A DNA stretch of 64,000 nucleotides. Source: Capra hircus (lineage: Eukaryota; Chordata; Mammalia; Artiodactyla; Bovidae). Shown here in pieces: positions 45,149 to 56,789 of the stretch. The DNA lies in contig NC_030821.1 of assembly GCF_001704415.2 (NCBI RefSeq), positions 37,059,210-37,123,209 of the forward strand. Direction: 5' to 3'. The notes beneath the pieces are model-generated. The model was not told the DNA's origin and ran no database searches. It worked only from the letters and a program-made list of their open reading frames with translations. The position numbers and the translations under genes are program-made. The stretch's first letter is position 1. Every line of letters starts with the position of its first letter.

Positions 45149-45352
45149 TGGATAATCAACAAGAGCCTACTGTGTAGCATAGGGAACTCTGCTCAGTATT
45201 CTGTAACAAGCTAAATGGGAAAGGAATCTGAAAAAGAAAAGATACATATATATGTATAAACTGAATCACTTTACTATACACCTGAAATTCGTACAACATT
45301 GTTAATCAACACTACTCCTATATAAAATAAAATTTTTTTAAAAAAAGATGTA
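45149..45352 (+). mobile_element. L1 3' end, right arm of an inverted pair
   Basis: Forward L1 tail: 'tggataatcaacaagagcct', 'gtagcatagggaactctgct', 'aaactgaatcactttactat', 'ctatataaaataaaattttt', then poly-A. Head-to-head with the preceding fragment. Confidence 0.82.
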
Positions 45353-45759
45353 AATACTGAGAGAATCAAGGCTTTAGAAGCTGACTTAGAAATAGAATAA
45401 AACAAATTGATATTGATCTAGAAGTTGCTTTTTAAAAATCAACATGTGATAATGAACTGTGTGCTTTTACTCATAAATCTGGTTCTAAGTGTAGACAGCA
45501 AATTAAACGTCTTCATAGCTGAAATTCTGCTGGTCCTCGCATACTCCAGATGTTTTATGACTTGCGCACATGAGGGGGCTGAGCTGCTTAGGGCTCAGGT
45601 GGCCTCCAAGATTCCAGATTAGTTTTTACTGAAGGATAACCCTGCCTACGCTGAATGATATACTAGTCATTTAAGTCATGAAAAGGCAAAAAAACATTTC
45701 CTAGATTTCATGGGCCAATATTTTACATTTTGGAAAAGTGAAAGGACAAATTGAATTTT

Positions 45760-45840
45760 ATGTGGGATGTGAGTGTGTGTATGTGTGTGTGTGTGTGTAT
45801 TCATTCACCAATATCCATCCCTTAATATGTGGGATGTGTG

Positions 45841-45879
<39 letters not shown>

Positions 45880-45890
45880 TCTTTCACCAA
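45760..45890. repeat. 67-bp tandem duplication with GT microsatellites
   Basis: Two copies of a unit: 'atgtgggatgtg', a GT run, then 'tattc(a/t)ttcaccaa' (45760-45811 and 45827-45890). GT runs are at 45773-45798 (interrupted by an A) and 45845-45877 (pure). Confidence 0.9.
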
Positions 45891-45999
45891 AAATTTATTG
45901 TGGGATATTATGAGTTTTTCTAGGTAATAGGATATGAATTTCTTGGCCTCTGCTCATAGAAATCTAACAATCCCAAGCAAGAATATAGACATTATAAAG

Positions 46000-46246
46000 T
46001 ATGTTGTAATAGGATCATAAACAGAGTGCTCACTATAGGTGTACAGGGGAGGGCCCAGCTGGGCATGATCAGAACAACTTCCTAAAGGAACAGGGGTCTG
46101 AACTGAATCTGAATCACAAACGTAAGTTAGCAAGGCATTTGAGGGGATGGGCAGCTTTAGAAAGTGAAGACACCATGGACAAAGGAGCAAGGGAAGACGG
46201 CTTGAGCATGTTGGGAGAACTATAAATAGTTCCTAGGATTGGGGTA
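46000..46246 (+). mobile_element. L2 LINE fragment
   Basis: 'cagaacaacttcctaaagga', 'ctgaactgaatctgaatcac', 'ggacaaaggagcaagggaag' follow the order of an L2 3' portion in forward orientation. Split by the next SINE. Confidence 0.5.
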
Positions 46247-46464
46247 GGGCTTCCCTGGTGGCGCAATGGTAAAGAATCCACCTGCCAATGCAGGAGATGC
46301 AGGAGAGGAGGATTTGACCCCTGGGTCTGGAAGATCCCCTGAAGTAGGACATGGCAACCCACCCCCAGTATTCTTGCCTGGAAATCCCCGTGGACAGAGG
46401 AGCCTGGCAGGCTACAGTCCACAGGGCTCCTGAAGAGTCAGACATGACTGAGCACACACACATT
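46247..46464 (+). mobile_element. Bov-tA SINE
   Basis: Forward, full length: 'gggcttccctggtggcgcaa', 'ctgggtctggaagatcccct', and the end 'gactgagcacacacacattc'. Confidence 0.93.
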
Positions 46465-47416
46465 CAGTGGAGAATTTGGGGTAATGGTGAGAACACAGCC
46501 AATATTCATTTCACAAAAAGTTACTGAACACCTACTAGAGACCAACACAGATGAAAAAGACAAGGATGTAAATTCTATGTCCCTGATTAATAAATAAAAG
46601 CAATTTCATTTATAAACTAATATTCCATATTTCATCTCTTTTTATCTTTTCCAAAATAATCTTACTCAGCTCTGGCACTTATAAGTCCACAGTGCTTTAT
46701 CCATAACTCTGAAATCCAAAAAAAACCTTAAAACAGTGTTGTTGTTTCTCAGACATCTGACCTGATCCAATAGGAGACTATTTTTAGTCTTTATTTACCT
46801 CTCAATGTGAACATTAGTAAGTTTTACTGTAGAAATATTGACTTAGTGGCTAGAGGCTGCTACACTATATCCCACTTTTGGTAATATATGGTATATGTTC
46901 CATATTTGTTTTTCAAAAGCTAAAAAATTGGATTCCAAAACATATATGACTTCAAGGATTTTATATGGGAAGTCATGAACATCTAGAATCATAGCACTTT
47001 ATTAAAACACCTCCTAAAATATACATATTTTTTTTCCTTTCCGGATTAGGCACTGCCGATGGGAGCCATATATAATATTTATTTTGAGTGTGAAACTTCC
47101 TGGCAGAAACCAAGTTATTGCACCAAACAACAGTCTATTTATCCCTCTCTATGGCAACTATCTCCGCTGCTCCAGTACACTCACTCCCAGAGTACTCAGC
47201 AGAGACTGGAGGGTGCTCCTTAGCTTGCAGAGAGATGTCCTGTCCCAGAGTTGACCCCACTCCCCAGGGCATTCTCTTTGCTTCCTTCGCTCCATGGCCC
47301 GGGGTCTGCTGGCTCCTTTTTCTGCCCTGCACCTGGGGCTGCTTCCGTTTGCTTTTCCATGAAATCTTAGGCCAAAAGAATCTTCCCCATTCTCGTTTGG
47401 CAAGCTTGGGATCATT
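46465..47416. other. Intergenic, no gene recognised
   Basis: 46500-46580 may be another L2 3' end. The 47040-47416 part is GC-richer with an open frame 47118-47540 (140 codons) and overlapping ones on the minus strand. No domain or splice partner is visible, so I do not call a gene. Confidence 0.4.
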
Positions 47417-47551
47417 ACCATTTCAGAGCTGGAAGAGAACTCGGAGACAGCATCAAGTTCAACCCCTGCCTTTTAGAAACAAGGATCCTGAGGTGCAGAG
47501 AAGTGAAGCAACCGGGCCCCATCAGCCAGGTAAGTTATAGCAAAGCCAGGA
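47417..47551 (+). mobile_element. Old mammalian interspersed repeat (L3/MIR class), split by a SINE
   Basis: 'atttcagagctggaagagaa', 'catcaagttcaacccctgcc', 'caaggatcctgaggtgcaga' match the order of an old CR1/L3- or MIR-type repeat. It resumes with 'ttggatccaggctgctattc' at 47742 after the BOV-A2. Confidence 0.55.
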
Positions 47552-47741
47552 CGTCGGACATGACTGAGCGACTTCACTTTCACTTTTCACTTTCATGCAT
47601 TGGAGAAGGAAATGGCAACCCATTCCAGTGTTCTTGCCTGGAGAATCCCGGGGACAGGGGAGCCTGGTGGGCTGCCGTCTATGAGGTCGCAGAGTCGGAC
47701 ACGACTGAAGCGACTTAGCAGCAGCAGCAGCAGCAGCAGGA
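47552..47741 (+). mobile_element. BOV-A2 SINE, second unit, with (AGC)n tail
   Basis: Begins 'gtcggacatgactgagcgac', linker, full second unit, then (AGC)7 at about 47717-47738. It lacks the first unit's head. A short possible TSD, caggac, lies on both sides. Confidence 0.9.
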
Positions 47742-47775
47742 CTTGGATCCAGGCTGCTATTCCACTTTCCCAATT

Positions 47776-49194
47776 CAAGGGACTCAAACATCGGATGAAC
47801 GGGTGCAGAAGGTTCTAGGGTGGACATTTTTGTTTGGCTCTGTTTGTTGGATGATTTGTTTGACTCTCCAGTTTTTCCTCTGGAATATCGCCTCTCTACC
47901 TCTATCCCTGTGGTTCAAGCAAAATTCACTCAAATCCCTAGATCCATCGGTAACTTGTAATTCTGGAGCCAGGCCAATCAGAGAATCAGGCTCCTCGAGT
48001 GCAGTGCTTGGCTCAGGAATGAACTCCTGACCCAATCAGAGATGCGGGGAGTCTTGAAACGATTACTGAGAAACCAGCCAGTGTGTCTCGGCAATCCTCC
48101 ATGGGAGTTCAATGGAAACCAAGAATGAATATATGGCTTCAGGTTACTTAAAGCCACCTTGCTATTACATGAAGCCGAAAGGGGAAGCCAAAGCTTAAAG
48201 GTAGAAAGACCTGGAGTTCTGATGACATTGTTTGAGTCTCTTAATTTCTCCCCTGCTTGAAACCCCCTTTTACCTCTGACTTCTTCAGTCGCATAAGATA
48301 ATTTCTTCTTTTGTTTAAGCCCAGTGTGGGTGGATTATCTGTCACTAGCAACTCAGAATGCCTTAACCAATAAAATGACCTTTTATATAGTCTCTTCAAA
48401 CCCTGTCAATTTATGATTGAATAATTTTTTCCTAAAGGTCTGGAATTTCTGGAATCTCTGAAATTCAGTAACTCACTGAGCTGAGGTGAAGTGAGAAAAT
48501 AAGCAATTAAACTCTCGATATCCTGCTATAGTTTGCTACTCTACATAAAAGACACCCATTCCTCATTTTACTAGTCTGATTTTTCTCATCAAACTATGGA
48601 AGTGTGAATCTATTTGCCTAATTTGAAACTGACACCACCACCATTACTTTTTATGTTGCAAACTGAACTCTAGCATCAGACTTTTCTGTTTATTTGTGTT
48701 TATAAAAATCGTAATTTCCTGTTCTTAAGAATGAAAAGAGCTAAAAGGGCTTTTAAAATTTTAATGGCTGCTTTTTAAAATAAATAAGTCTCAAGGGGTT
48801 TCTTAAACTTCAAACCACTGCAAGCAAATGTTATGCTGAATGTAAATGAATGAGAACTTTCCAGATTAAACTTGCTTTCAAATCCATGAGTTTATAAATC
48901 AAAGGGAAACATGTTGATGTCTAAGAAACCTCACAGGAAGATGGATAATATTTCACTTATTTGTCTATACTACATTAGGCCATTTTTCTTGAATAATTAC
49001 TTTTATTTGCATATGGAAAGTGTCTCCCCATGACCTCCCAACTAGGAGTTTTCCGGAGTAAAATCAACAGCAGAAAGTCCAAATTAGAGAAGACAATTCA
49101 TACACAACTGCTCAGATGAGGTGACCCAAAGGTTCAAAGCTGGTTTCAGGCTTTGGAGACTAAGACTTGGGTTACTTAAGGACTTTACTCCTTT
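47776..49194. other. Intergenic, no feature recognised
   Basis: 1.4 kb without a repeat I recognise. Open frames at 47743-48035 overlap on both strands and are unsupported. Confidence 0.4.
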
Positions 49195-49685
49195 CATCAG
49201 TTGCCTGCTCACTTCTGTTCTCACCCCTGGTTTTGGCCACTTACTTCTTAAACTTGAATCCATGCCACTCTCTACCTTTTCACTCCTATTTACCTATATA
49301 TCATCCCCCTTTCTGTATCTTGATCTTGTCACGCTCTCTCATACCTCAGGGCCTTTGCACTAACCATTCTCACTGCCCCCAGAGATTCTTTCCACAACTC
49401 TTTGCAAATTAGTCCATATGCTCTTCTCAGAATGGCCTCTGTTCATCCCATCTCATGTAGCCCATACCCTGTTATTCTCTCTCCTACATCACCCTGTTAA
49501 CATCCTACATAGCTATTATAACCATTGTACTCTTTTATTTATTTGTTTTACTGTCTCTGCTTTTAGAGTATAAACACCTAAAATGCAGAGATAATTTTCT
49601 TTTTGTTCACTTCTGTATCTCCAAAGCCTCAAATAGTGCCTGCCATGTAATGTACAAACAGTAAATATTTGTGGGGTGAATGACA
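49195..49685 (-). mobile_element. L2 LINE 3' end
   Basis: Reverse L2: 'cctcagggcctttgcactaa', 'catcaccctgttaacatcct', 'ttttatttatttgttttact', 'tgtatctccaaagcctcaaa', 'gtaaatatttgtggggtgaa'. Good match over its whole length; non-coding. Confidence 0.8.
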
Positions 49686-50344
49686 TGTAAAGGAATGAAA
49701 GGTGAAATAGAACAAATATGCCTCTTTTAGGTGAAGACTTCCCCTTCACCTAAAGACTTGTTTGTAGAGGGGGAAGGTTAATGTGCTTAAATATGAGCTA
49801 ACATATATAGAGTAGAAGGAAGAAGGCATTTCTTTACTTATTTAGCTTCTATTTAGTTCCACTAAGTTCCATTGAGAAACATAGCACCTACCATGAACTT
49901 GTGTCTCACAGCTTAATCTAAAAAGATGAATACATCACAATGAATTGTTTCACTAATGACCATGTACTTTTCAATTACCTCTACAAGTGAGGGAAAATCT
50001 AGTATATAGAGTTCTACTAGAATGATTCTATGATTTTTCCCTGGAACTTTCATTTAGGGATGAACCAGTTGTATAGGTTACCCCAGGTTTAAGGACAAAT
50101 ACCTATTGCCCAGAGGAAAAGTGACCCAGTAACAATGGAAAACAGGAAGGGTATCAGATTGGATATTGTCCATGATAAAGTCAATTCTTTTAAAAAACAT
50201 ATTAACTGACTTCTTCATCTATATGTACAAATTCAATGTAAACCACAATATATTGTTTCATTTGACTTTCTGACAAAGGACAAGTGTAACAGTATTTTAC
50301 ATCCCCATATCCTATGGGAGAAACTAACCTCTCCCAGGGTTCCA
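49686..50344. other. Intergenic, no feature recognised
   Basis: AT-rich, no gene or repeat recognised. Confidence 0.4.
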
Positions 50345-50372
50345 AACCAGGAATTCTGATGACTTATACCAC

Positions 50373-51014
50373 TAGGTATAATGAAAACAGTGACAGACTT
50401 TATTTTCTTGGGCTCCAAAATCACTGTAGATGGTGGCTGCAGCCATGAAATTGAAAGACGCTTATTCCTTGGAAGAAAAACTATGACAAACCTAGACAAC
50501 GTATTAAAAAGCAGACATTACTTTACCAACAAACATCTGTATTGTCAAAGCTATGGTTTTTCCAGTAGTCATATATTGATGTTAGAGTTGGACCCTAAAG
50601 AAAGCTGAGCACCAAAGAATTGATGCTTTTGAACTGTGGTATTGGAGAAGACTCTTGAGAGTCCTTTGGACTGCAAGGAGATCACACCAGTCAATCCTAA
50701 AGGACATCAATCCTGAATATTCATTGGAAGAACTGATGCTAAAGCTGAAGCTCCAGTACTTTGGCCACCTGATGGGAAGACATGACTCATTAGAAAAGAC
50801 CCTGATGTTGGGAAAGATTGAAGGCAGGAGAAGAAGGGAATGACAAAGGACAGGATGGTTGGATGGCATCACCAACTCAATGGACTTGAGTTTGAGCAAG
50901 CTCTGGGAGATGGTGAAGGACAAGGAAGCATGGTATGCTGCAGTCCATGGGGTTGCAAAAAGTTGGACATGACTCAGTGACTGAACAATAGCAACAACAA
51001 ATATCACAAGGTAT
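50373..51014 (+). mobile_element. BovB LINE 3' portion, flanked by 28-bp direct repeats
   Basis: Forward BovB from the 'cagtgacagactttattttc' region ('LGSKITVDGGCSHEIER') through 'gaactgtggtattggagaag' and 'ctttggccacctgatgggaa' to the tail 'gactgaacaatagcaacaac'. A 28-base sequence starting aaccaggaattct occurs at 50345-50372 and, with one mismatch, at 51015-51042. Confidence 0.9.
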
Positions 51015-51051
51015 AACCAGGAATTCTCATGACTTATACCACAGGAAATTA

Positions 51052-51262
51052 TACCTGGGCTACCAGGTGGCTCAGTGGTGAAGAATCCACCTGCCAAGCA
51101 GGAGACACAGGTTCCTTCCCTGGGTTGGGAAGATCCACTAGAGAAGGAAACAGCAGCCTAGTTCAGTACTCTTGCCTGGGAAATCCCATGGATAGAGGAG
51201 CCTGGTGGGCGACAGTCCGTGGTTTGCAAAGAGTTGGACATGACTTAGTGACTAAATGACAA
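51052..51262 (+). mobile_element. Bov-tA SINE
   Basis: Forward, full length: 'gggctaccaggtggctcagt', 'tccttccctgggttgggaag', 'ttggacatgacttagtgact'. It lies 10 bases after the right direct repeat of the BovB. Confidence 0.9.
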
Positions 51263-51804
51263 AAGCTTATTGCTAAGAGACCAGAATATTAATGATATAT
51301 GGAAGCCAACTGAAAAGAAAAATCTAAAAGAAAGGAATAATATGGAGCTATTCTTTCTATTTCTCATATAATTAAAAATCTGTAACTTTTATGTATAAAG
51401 TTTATGCTGGCTTTGGTGAGTGATATAAGAACATGTAAGACAAAAATTTCCCGACCAGGAACTGACAGCCTAGTTGGTAAGATCAGGGATGCATGCATAG
51501 CAAAGTTTTATTGCAGTATGAAGCATAATTGTATACTATAGAAAGAGAGTTGAATCATTGGTGTTACCGGAATTGGGAAGAGGTGGGAAAGAAGGGTGCT
51601 AACTCCAGGCTAGAGTAGGAAATGAAAGCATTTCATGGAGAAGATGGATATTAAACTCAGCAGTCAACTCAGACACAAAAGTTTAAGGGGTAAAGTCTCA
51701 GTATAAACACAGTGAAAGGGGAAAATTGTGTCATTCTGCAGGAAAGAGACTGACTTAGGTAAAAGTCTACCTTGGTGGAGAGGAACTGGGTTACAAAGGA
51801 TACT
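51263..51804. other. Intergenic, no feature recognised
   Basis: AT-rich, no gene or repeat recognised. L1 sequence may begin a little before 51805. Confidence 0.4.
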
Positions 51805-51953
51805 AAAGCAGAATGGATAAAAAAGATGTGGTACACAGCAGCCATAAAAAGGAATGAAATTGGGTCATTCCTAGAGATGAGAATGAATCTAGAGTCTGTC
51901 ATACAGAGTGAAATAAGTCAGAAAGAGAAAAACAAATATTGTATATTTACAAA
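51805..51953 (+). mobile_element. L1 LINE fragment
   Basis: 'gaatggataaaaaagatgtg', 'gcagccataaaaaggaatga', 'agagtgaaataagtcagaaa', 'gagaaaaacaaatattgtat': L1 3' region with a small internal deletion after 'gtggtacac'. Cut off by the BovB that follows. Confidence 0.85.
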
Positions 51954-51956
51954 GAA

Positions 51957-53257
51957 AGGCAATGCTAAAGAATCCTCAAGCTACAGCACAATTACACTCA
52001 TCTCACAGGCTAGCAAAGTAATGCTCAAAATTCTTGAAACCAGGCTTCAATAGTACATGAACCAAGAACTTCCAGATATTCAAGCAGGATTTAGAAAAGG
52101 CAGCAGAACCAGAGATCAAATTGCCAACATCCGCTGGATCATCATAAAAGCAAGAGAGTTCCAGAAAAACATCTACTTCTGCTTTATTGACCATGCCAAA
52201 GCCTTTGTGTGGATCATAACAAACTGTGGAAAATTCTGAAAGAGATGGGAATACCAAACCACCTAACCTGTCTCCTGAGAAATCTGTATGCAAGTCAAGA
52301 AGCAATAGTTAGAACCAGGCATGGAACAACAGGCTGGTTCCAAATTGGGAAAGGAATACATGAAGGCTGAATATTTTCATCCTGCTTATTTAACTTATAT
52401 GCAGAGTATATCATGCAAAATGCTGGGCTAGATGAAGCACAAGCTGGAATCAAGATTGCTGTGAGAAATATCCATAAGCTCAGACATGCAGATGGCACCA
52501 CTCTAATGGAGAAAGTGAAGAGGAACTAAAGAGCCTCTTGATGAAGGTGAAAGAGGAGAGTGAAAAAGCTGGTTTACAATTCAACATTCAAAAACCAAAG
52601 ATCATGGCATCTTGTCCCATCACTTCATGGCAAATAGATAGGGAAACAACGGAATCAGTGACAGATTTTTTTTTTTTCAGGCTATAAAATCACTGCAGAT
52701 GGTGACTGCAGCCATGAAATTAAAAGATGCCTGTTCCTTGGAAGAAAAACTATGATCAACCTAGACAGCATATTAAAAAGCAGAGACATTACTTTGCCAA
52801 CAAAGATCTATCTAGTCAAAGCTATAGTTTTTCCTGTAGTCATGTACGGATGTGAGAGTTGAACTATAAGAAAGCTGAGCTTAAAGAATTGATGCTTTTG
52901 AACTGTGGTGTTGGAGAAGACTCTTGACAGTCCCTTGGATTCTCAAACCAGTCAATCCTAAAGGAAATCCTTTCTGAATGTTCATTGGAAGGACTGATGC
53001 TGAAGCTAAAACTCCAATACTTTGGCCACCTGATGTGAAGAACTGATTCCTTTGAAAAGACCCTGATGCTGGGAAAGGTTGAAGGTGGGAGGAGAAGGGG
53101 ATGACAGAGGATGAGATGGTTGGATGGCATCACCAACTCGATGGACATGAGTTTGAGCACGTTCCGGGAGTTGGTGATGGACAGGGAAGCCTGGCATGCT
53201 GCAGTCCAAGGGGTCGCAAAGAGTCAGACACGACTGAGCAACTTAACTGAACTAAAA
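51957..53257 (+). mobile_element. BovB LINE, ~1.3 kb 3' half including RT domain, degenerate
   Basis: Forward copy. Fragments of the RT ORF are readable in shifting frames: ASKVMLKILETRL, IQAGFRKGSRTRDQIANIRW, FQKNIYFCFIDHAKAF, then the palm region. Where the catalytic YADD is expected, the DNA (near 52483, 'agctcagacatgcagatggc') no longer encodes it. Many indels and stops, so long dead. It ends with the tail 'gagcaacttaactgaactaa'. Confidence 0.92.
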
Positions 53258-53969
53258 TGAACAGAGGTCAAGGTCTCCAGGGGTGAGCTTAGAGACAAAC
53301 GTGCACACAGCAGGGGAAGGGGAAAGTGAGTAAAAGAAAACGACATTGACAAAAAATGAAGGAAGGAAAGAAGAGTGGTGGAGAAAAGGAAGAGATGTTC
53401 ATGATGGAGGGTGACGCTGATTTTTAAAAACCGCTGTCTGTCTTCAAAGACTTCATGTTTTCTAAACCAAAACACTGGGACAAGTGATAGAACGTTTTTA
53501 GGAAATCCTGAATATGCAGCTACAGTGTTCGTAGATCACACATCTTCAATGCGTAAGCTACAAGACAGATAATTTTAGGTTAAAGCCTGGTGGAGCTTCT
53601 GTTGTCGCTATTGTTGTTTTAATGAATATGTGCATTCTTCAAGCAACTATACATCTTAAGCATATCTTCCAAGAAATCAGACTGTTCTTGGAGACATTCA
53701 CTTGATATTTGGGCATTAAAGGAATGTGAAGCGGAGGGCAGAGGAACCAGAAATTGGGAATATGATTAAGGTCACCTAATTTGAGAAAATGGAGAGCTAA
53801 CCATGGGAGGCAGACCTGGGAAGTGTGCTGGGGATGAGGAGCTTGGTTAACAGGAAAAGGGAGATCATTATCAAGGGCCTCATAGGATATGTGCTGGGTG
53901 AACTTGCTCAAGATCACGTGTGAACTGGTAAGTCCAGTCTGAGTGTTAGTATTTGAGGAATTCATTCCT
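53258..53969. other. Intergenic, no feature recognised
   Basis: Purine-rich around 53290-53420. No gene or repeat recognised. Confidence 0.4.
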
Positions 53970-54235
53970 TTCTGCTCACTCCCACCACCGTCATCTTGTT
54001 CAACCCACGATCAGCTCTTGCCAGGGTTTTACAACTTCCCGCCAAACAATGTCCTTGACTCCAATTCTGTCCTTCTTCAATCTAGTTTCTATTCTTCACC
54101 CAGAGTGAAACTGTTGAGCCAGAAGTCTGATCCATGCACTGTCCTTCTGAAACCCTTGAAGGATAAGATGTCCCCTGACCAAAAGGGCAGACTTGTTGGC
54201 ATTGGCTATTAGTGGTCCAATCACCCAAAATATCA
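53970..54235 (-). mobile_element. L2 LINE fragment, left of SINE
   Basis: 'cttctgaaacccttgaagga' and the pyrimidine-rich run before it resemble the reverse complement of L2. Probably one element with 54590-55050. Confidence 0.45.
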
Positions 54236-54369
54236 CCCAGCCATAAAATGCATCATTTTTTGAGAGTGAGAGTCTATTAAAATTAATCTGGGACAGCAGG
54301 TATGAGCCAGGATGCCCCAGATAAATTGTCACATGCAATTACCACAGAGCCTTTCATGACCTATTCTTT

Positions 54370-54583
54370 TTTAAAAAAAATCTTTATTATTTTTATTGTG
54401 TATTTGGCTGCACCAGGTCTTCACTGTGGCACAAGAACTATGGCTGTGGCACGAGATCTAGTTGCCCAGTCATTGAGAACTCTTATTAACTGTGGCATGT
54501 GAAGTCTAGTTCCCCAATCAGGGATCAGATCCGAGCCCCCTGCTTTGGGGGCACAGAGTCCTAGCCACCAGGGAAGTCCCTCA
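54370..54583 (-). mobile_element. CHR/SINE2-type SINE
   Basis: Reverse, near full length: A/T-rich start, 'ttggctgcaccaggtcttca', 'aactgtggcatgtgaagtct', 'caatcagggatcagatccga', 'tagccaccagggaagtccc'. Confidence 0.88.
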
Positions 54584-54589
54584 TGACAT

Positions 54590-55050
54590 ACTCTCAAGTC
54601 TCCAGACTTACCCTTCACCAATTTCCTCATGTCCTTCTTATACTCCTGCTGTATTAAGCTACTGGAAATCTGTCCATCGTGTTCTTTTCTCTCCTGGGGA
54701 CTTGGCACACACTTTTCCCTCATCTCATTCCTCTTTCCCAATTTTTTTTCACTCATTTAATTGCAACTGCCCTTTAAAACTGCCATGAGAATTTACTTCC
54801 TCTTAGCAATTGTCCTTAATTCTTTAATTCTGGATTCAGTGCTGTTTCTTATGAGTGCCATTTCCCCATGTGCATGCCCCCAACATTCCATTTAATATAA
54901 CACAACATAATTGCCTATTCTATTGTACATCTTCTCTAATTGGATGCCCTTTTAGAATGTGATTGTAATTATGCACCTGGCATATCCTTCTATTACTAAC
55001 ATATAGTAGCTGTTCATTCAGGGAGATTTAATAAACATACCTTGAATGGA
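54590..55050 (-). mobile_element. L2 LINE 3' end
   Basis: Reverse L2: 'acataattgcctattctatt', 'tagaatgtgattgtaattat', 'gcacctggcatatccttcta', 'agtagctgttcattcaggga'. Diverged. Confidence 0.55.
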
Positions 55051-55147
55051 CAGATGGGTGGGTGGATAAATGAAAGGATGAATAAATAAGAGTTGTTTTC
55101 CAAACTTATAAATCTCTAGCCTGACTCAGTCTTTGTATTCTTCAAGA

Positions 55148-55275
55148 TAGTGCTTTCCTAGTCTGGCTGTGCATCACTGAATTGGGACATCAAATACTGG
55201 AGTAAAAGGATCTGTATTTTTTAGCAAGATTGTTGGGTAATTCTTATGCAACCTTAATCCACTTGGTCTGGATTG
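55148..55275 (+). mobile_element. MER5-like hAT remnant
   Basis: 'gcatcactgaattgggacat', 'aggatctgtattttttagca', 'attcttatgcaaccttaatc' follow the order of a MER5-type non-autonomous DNA transposon. Diverged. Confidence 0.45.
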
Positions 55276-56789
55276 AAGAAACTACATCTCTGCAAAGGTC
55301 ATCTTATAGATTTTATTCATTCCTAAACACTTTGTCTTGATCAACGGAAATTTTAACTTTTTACTTGAAAATTAGAAGGAATTCACCTTGAAGTTGTTAC
55401 ATCGCAACATCTGGAGTCTCAGAATCCTTCATAGTTTTCCTAGAAGAGTTCAGTACACTCAACTGATACAAAATGCACAAAGTTAGGTCTATCCAGCTAT
55501 GTATCCTAGGATTCTCACTCTGAATATTCAACTCTTCAATCTGGAGCTAGATCCTACTGGCTCACTCTTAAGGCTAATATTTTTTAAGATAAGAAGGAGT
55601 CTTTAGAATAAGATGCTAAGAGGGGAAAGAAGGCAAAAATTCTCCTTGAGGAATATATTTGATGAATTTTCTGTTTTTAATCGCCATATTTCCTATCTTT
55701 AGCATTTGAAAAATATTGACTGTACTAAAAAGTTTTAAATTTATGGCAGGTTACTAGGGATTTTTCAGTGTAGCCTGGTCCAACTATTCCCTTTGAAGTA
55801 GTGCCTATAATATAGTGCACTTCACCAAAGAAGAGAAAAGAAAAATAGCCTGTCTCCTTGAGAACAAGAATAAACAGCCTCAAACATGAATTGAAAGCCT
55901 ACTTTCTGAGTAGAGGTACTGAGCCGTACAGAGCAAGTGACCAGCAAATCCATGACCTTGCTCCCTCTCTCATTCAACTGCAGCTGGGAGACAAGGTGGG
56001 GCCAAGACCTCTCTGCTGACTCCTCAGAATCCTTAGTCTCTGGTCTGTCAACCTATAGATAAGAAATCTCAAAATAAAGGGTGAGCGGTTGGAGCTCTTA
56101 CTGAAGGCAGGAAAATGAAGGTCAGAGGACAGACGGCACCACCTCTCTGGCTGCCAGCTTGTTGTAAGTGTTGGACGAAACACCCGAGTTCTGGGCTCAG
56201 TATTTTATCCCTTCATAAAAATAAGCCTTACAAGACTTGCCCAACACGCCAGGCCTAATTACCAGAATCCAATGCCATAAAATGCTTTGCATTCCTTGGT
56301 GAAAGCTGCTATATCAAAGGTCAGGATACCAGCCTGGACTTGTTTTGTTCTTGGGATTCAAATTTTGAGATTAAAAACTTGACATGATTATTTAACAACA
56401 ACAAAAAAGCAAAAAACCCTCAGAGACTACAGACAGAGAAATGATCATCTAAGTCTTTGATGAGTTCACCCATAGGCACTTGGGTGTATCATGAGTAAGG
56501 ATAAAGGCAGACTTCATATCTCCATGTAGAAGGAAATTGATCATCTATAAATCAAAAGGGTCTCTCAGTAGGGTGTAAATTAGAGGGCAATTGAAATATG
56601 AGAAGCTATACATCAGAAGAAGAAGCATGGATAAAATTTAGAAAAAGCAGATGAGTGCACAAAGTGGCAAATCTAGGCTAGAAAAGGGAAAAACTCTAAT
56701 GTAGAGAACCTGAAAGAGATTCTAGGAATCTGAAGATGTCAGACAAAAGAATCTTAATTCATCAGTCTAATTAAAAAGATTTATTAAAC
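55276..56789. other. Intergenic, no feature recognised
   Basis: 1.5 kb without gene or recognisable repeat. The open frame at 55974-56183 (minus) is unsupported. Confidence 0.4.

Noticed and set aside
47118..47540. 140-codon open frame on the + strand in a GC-richer stretch, with a tatata-like sequence upstream
   Set aside because: No recognisable domain. Its 3' part runs into an old interspersed repeat, overlapping open frames of similar length occur on the other strand, and no splice or poly(A) context supports a gene.
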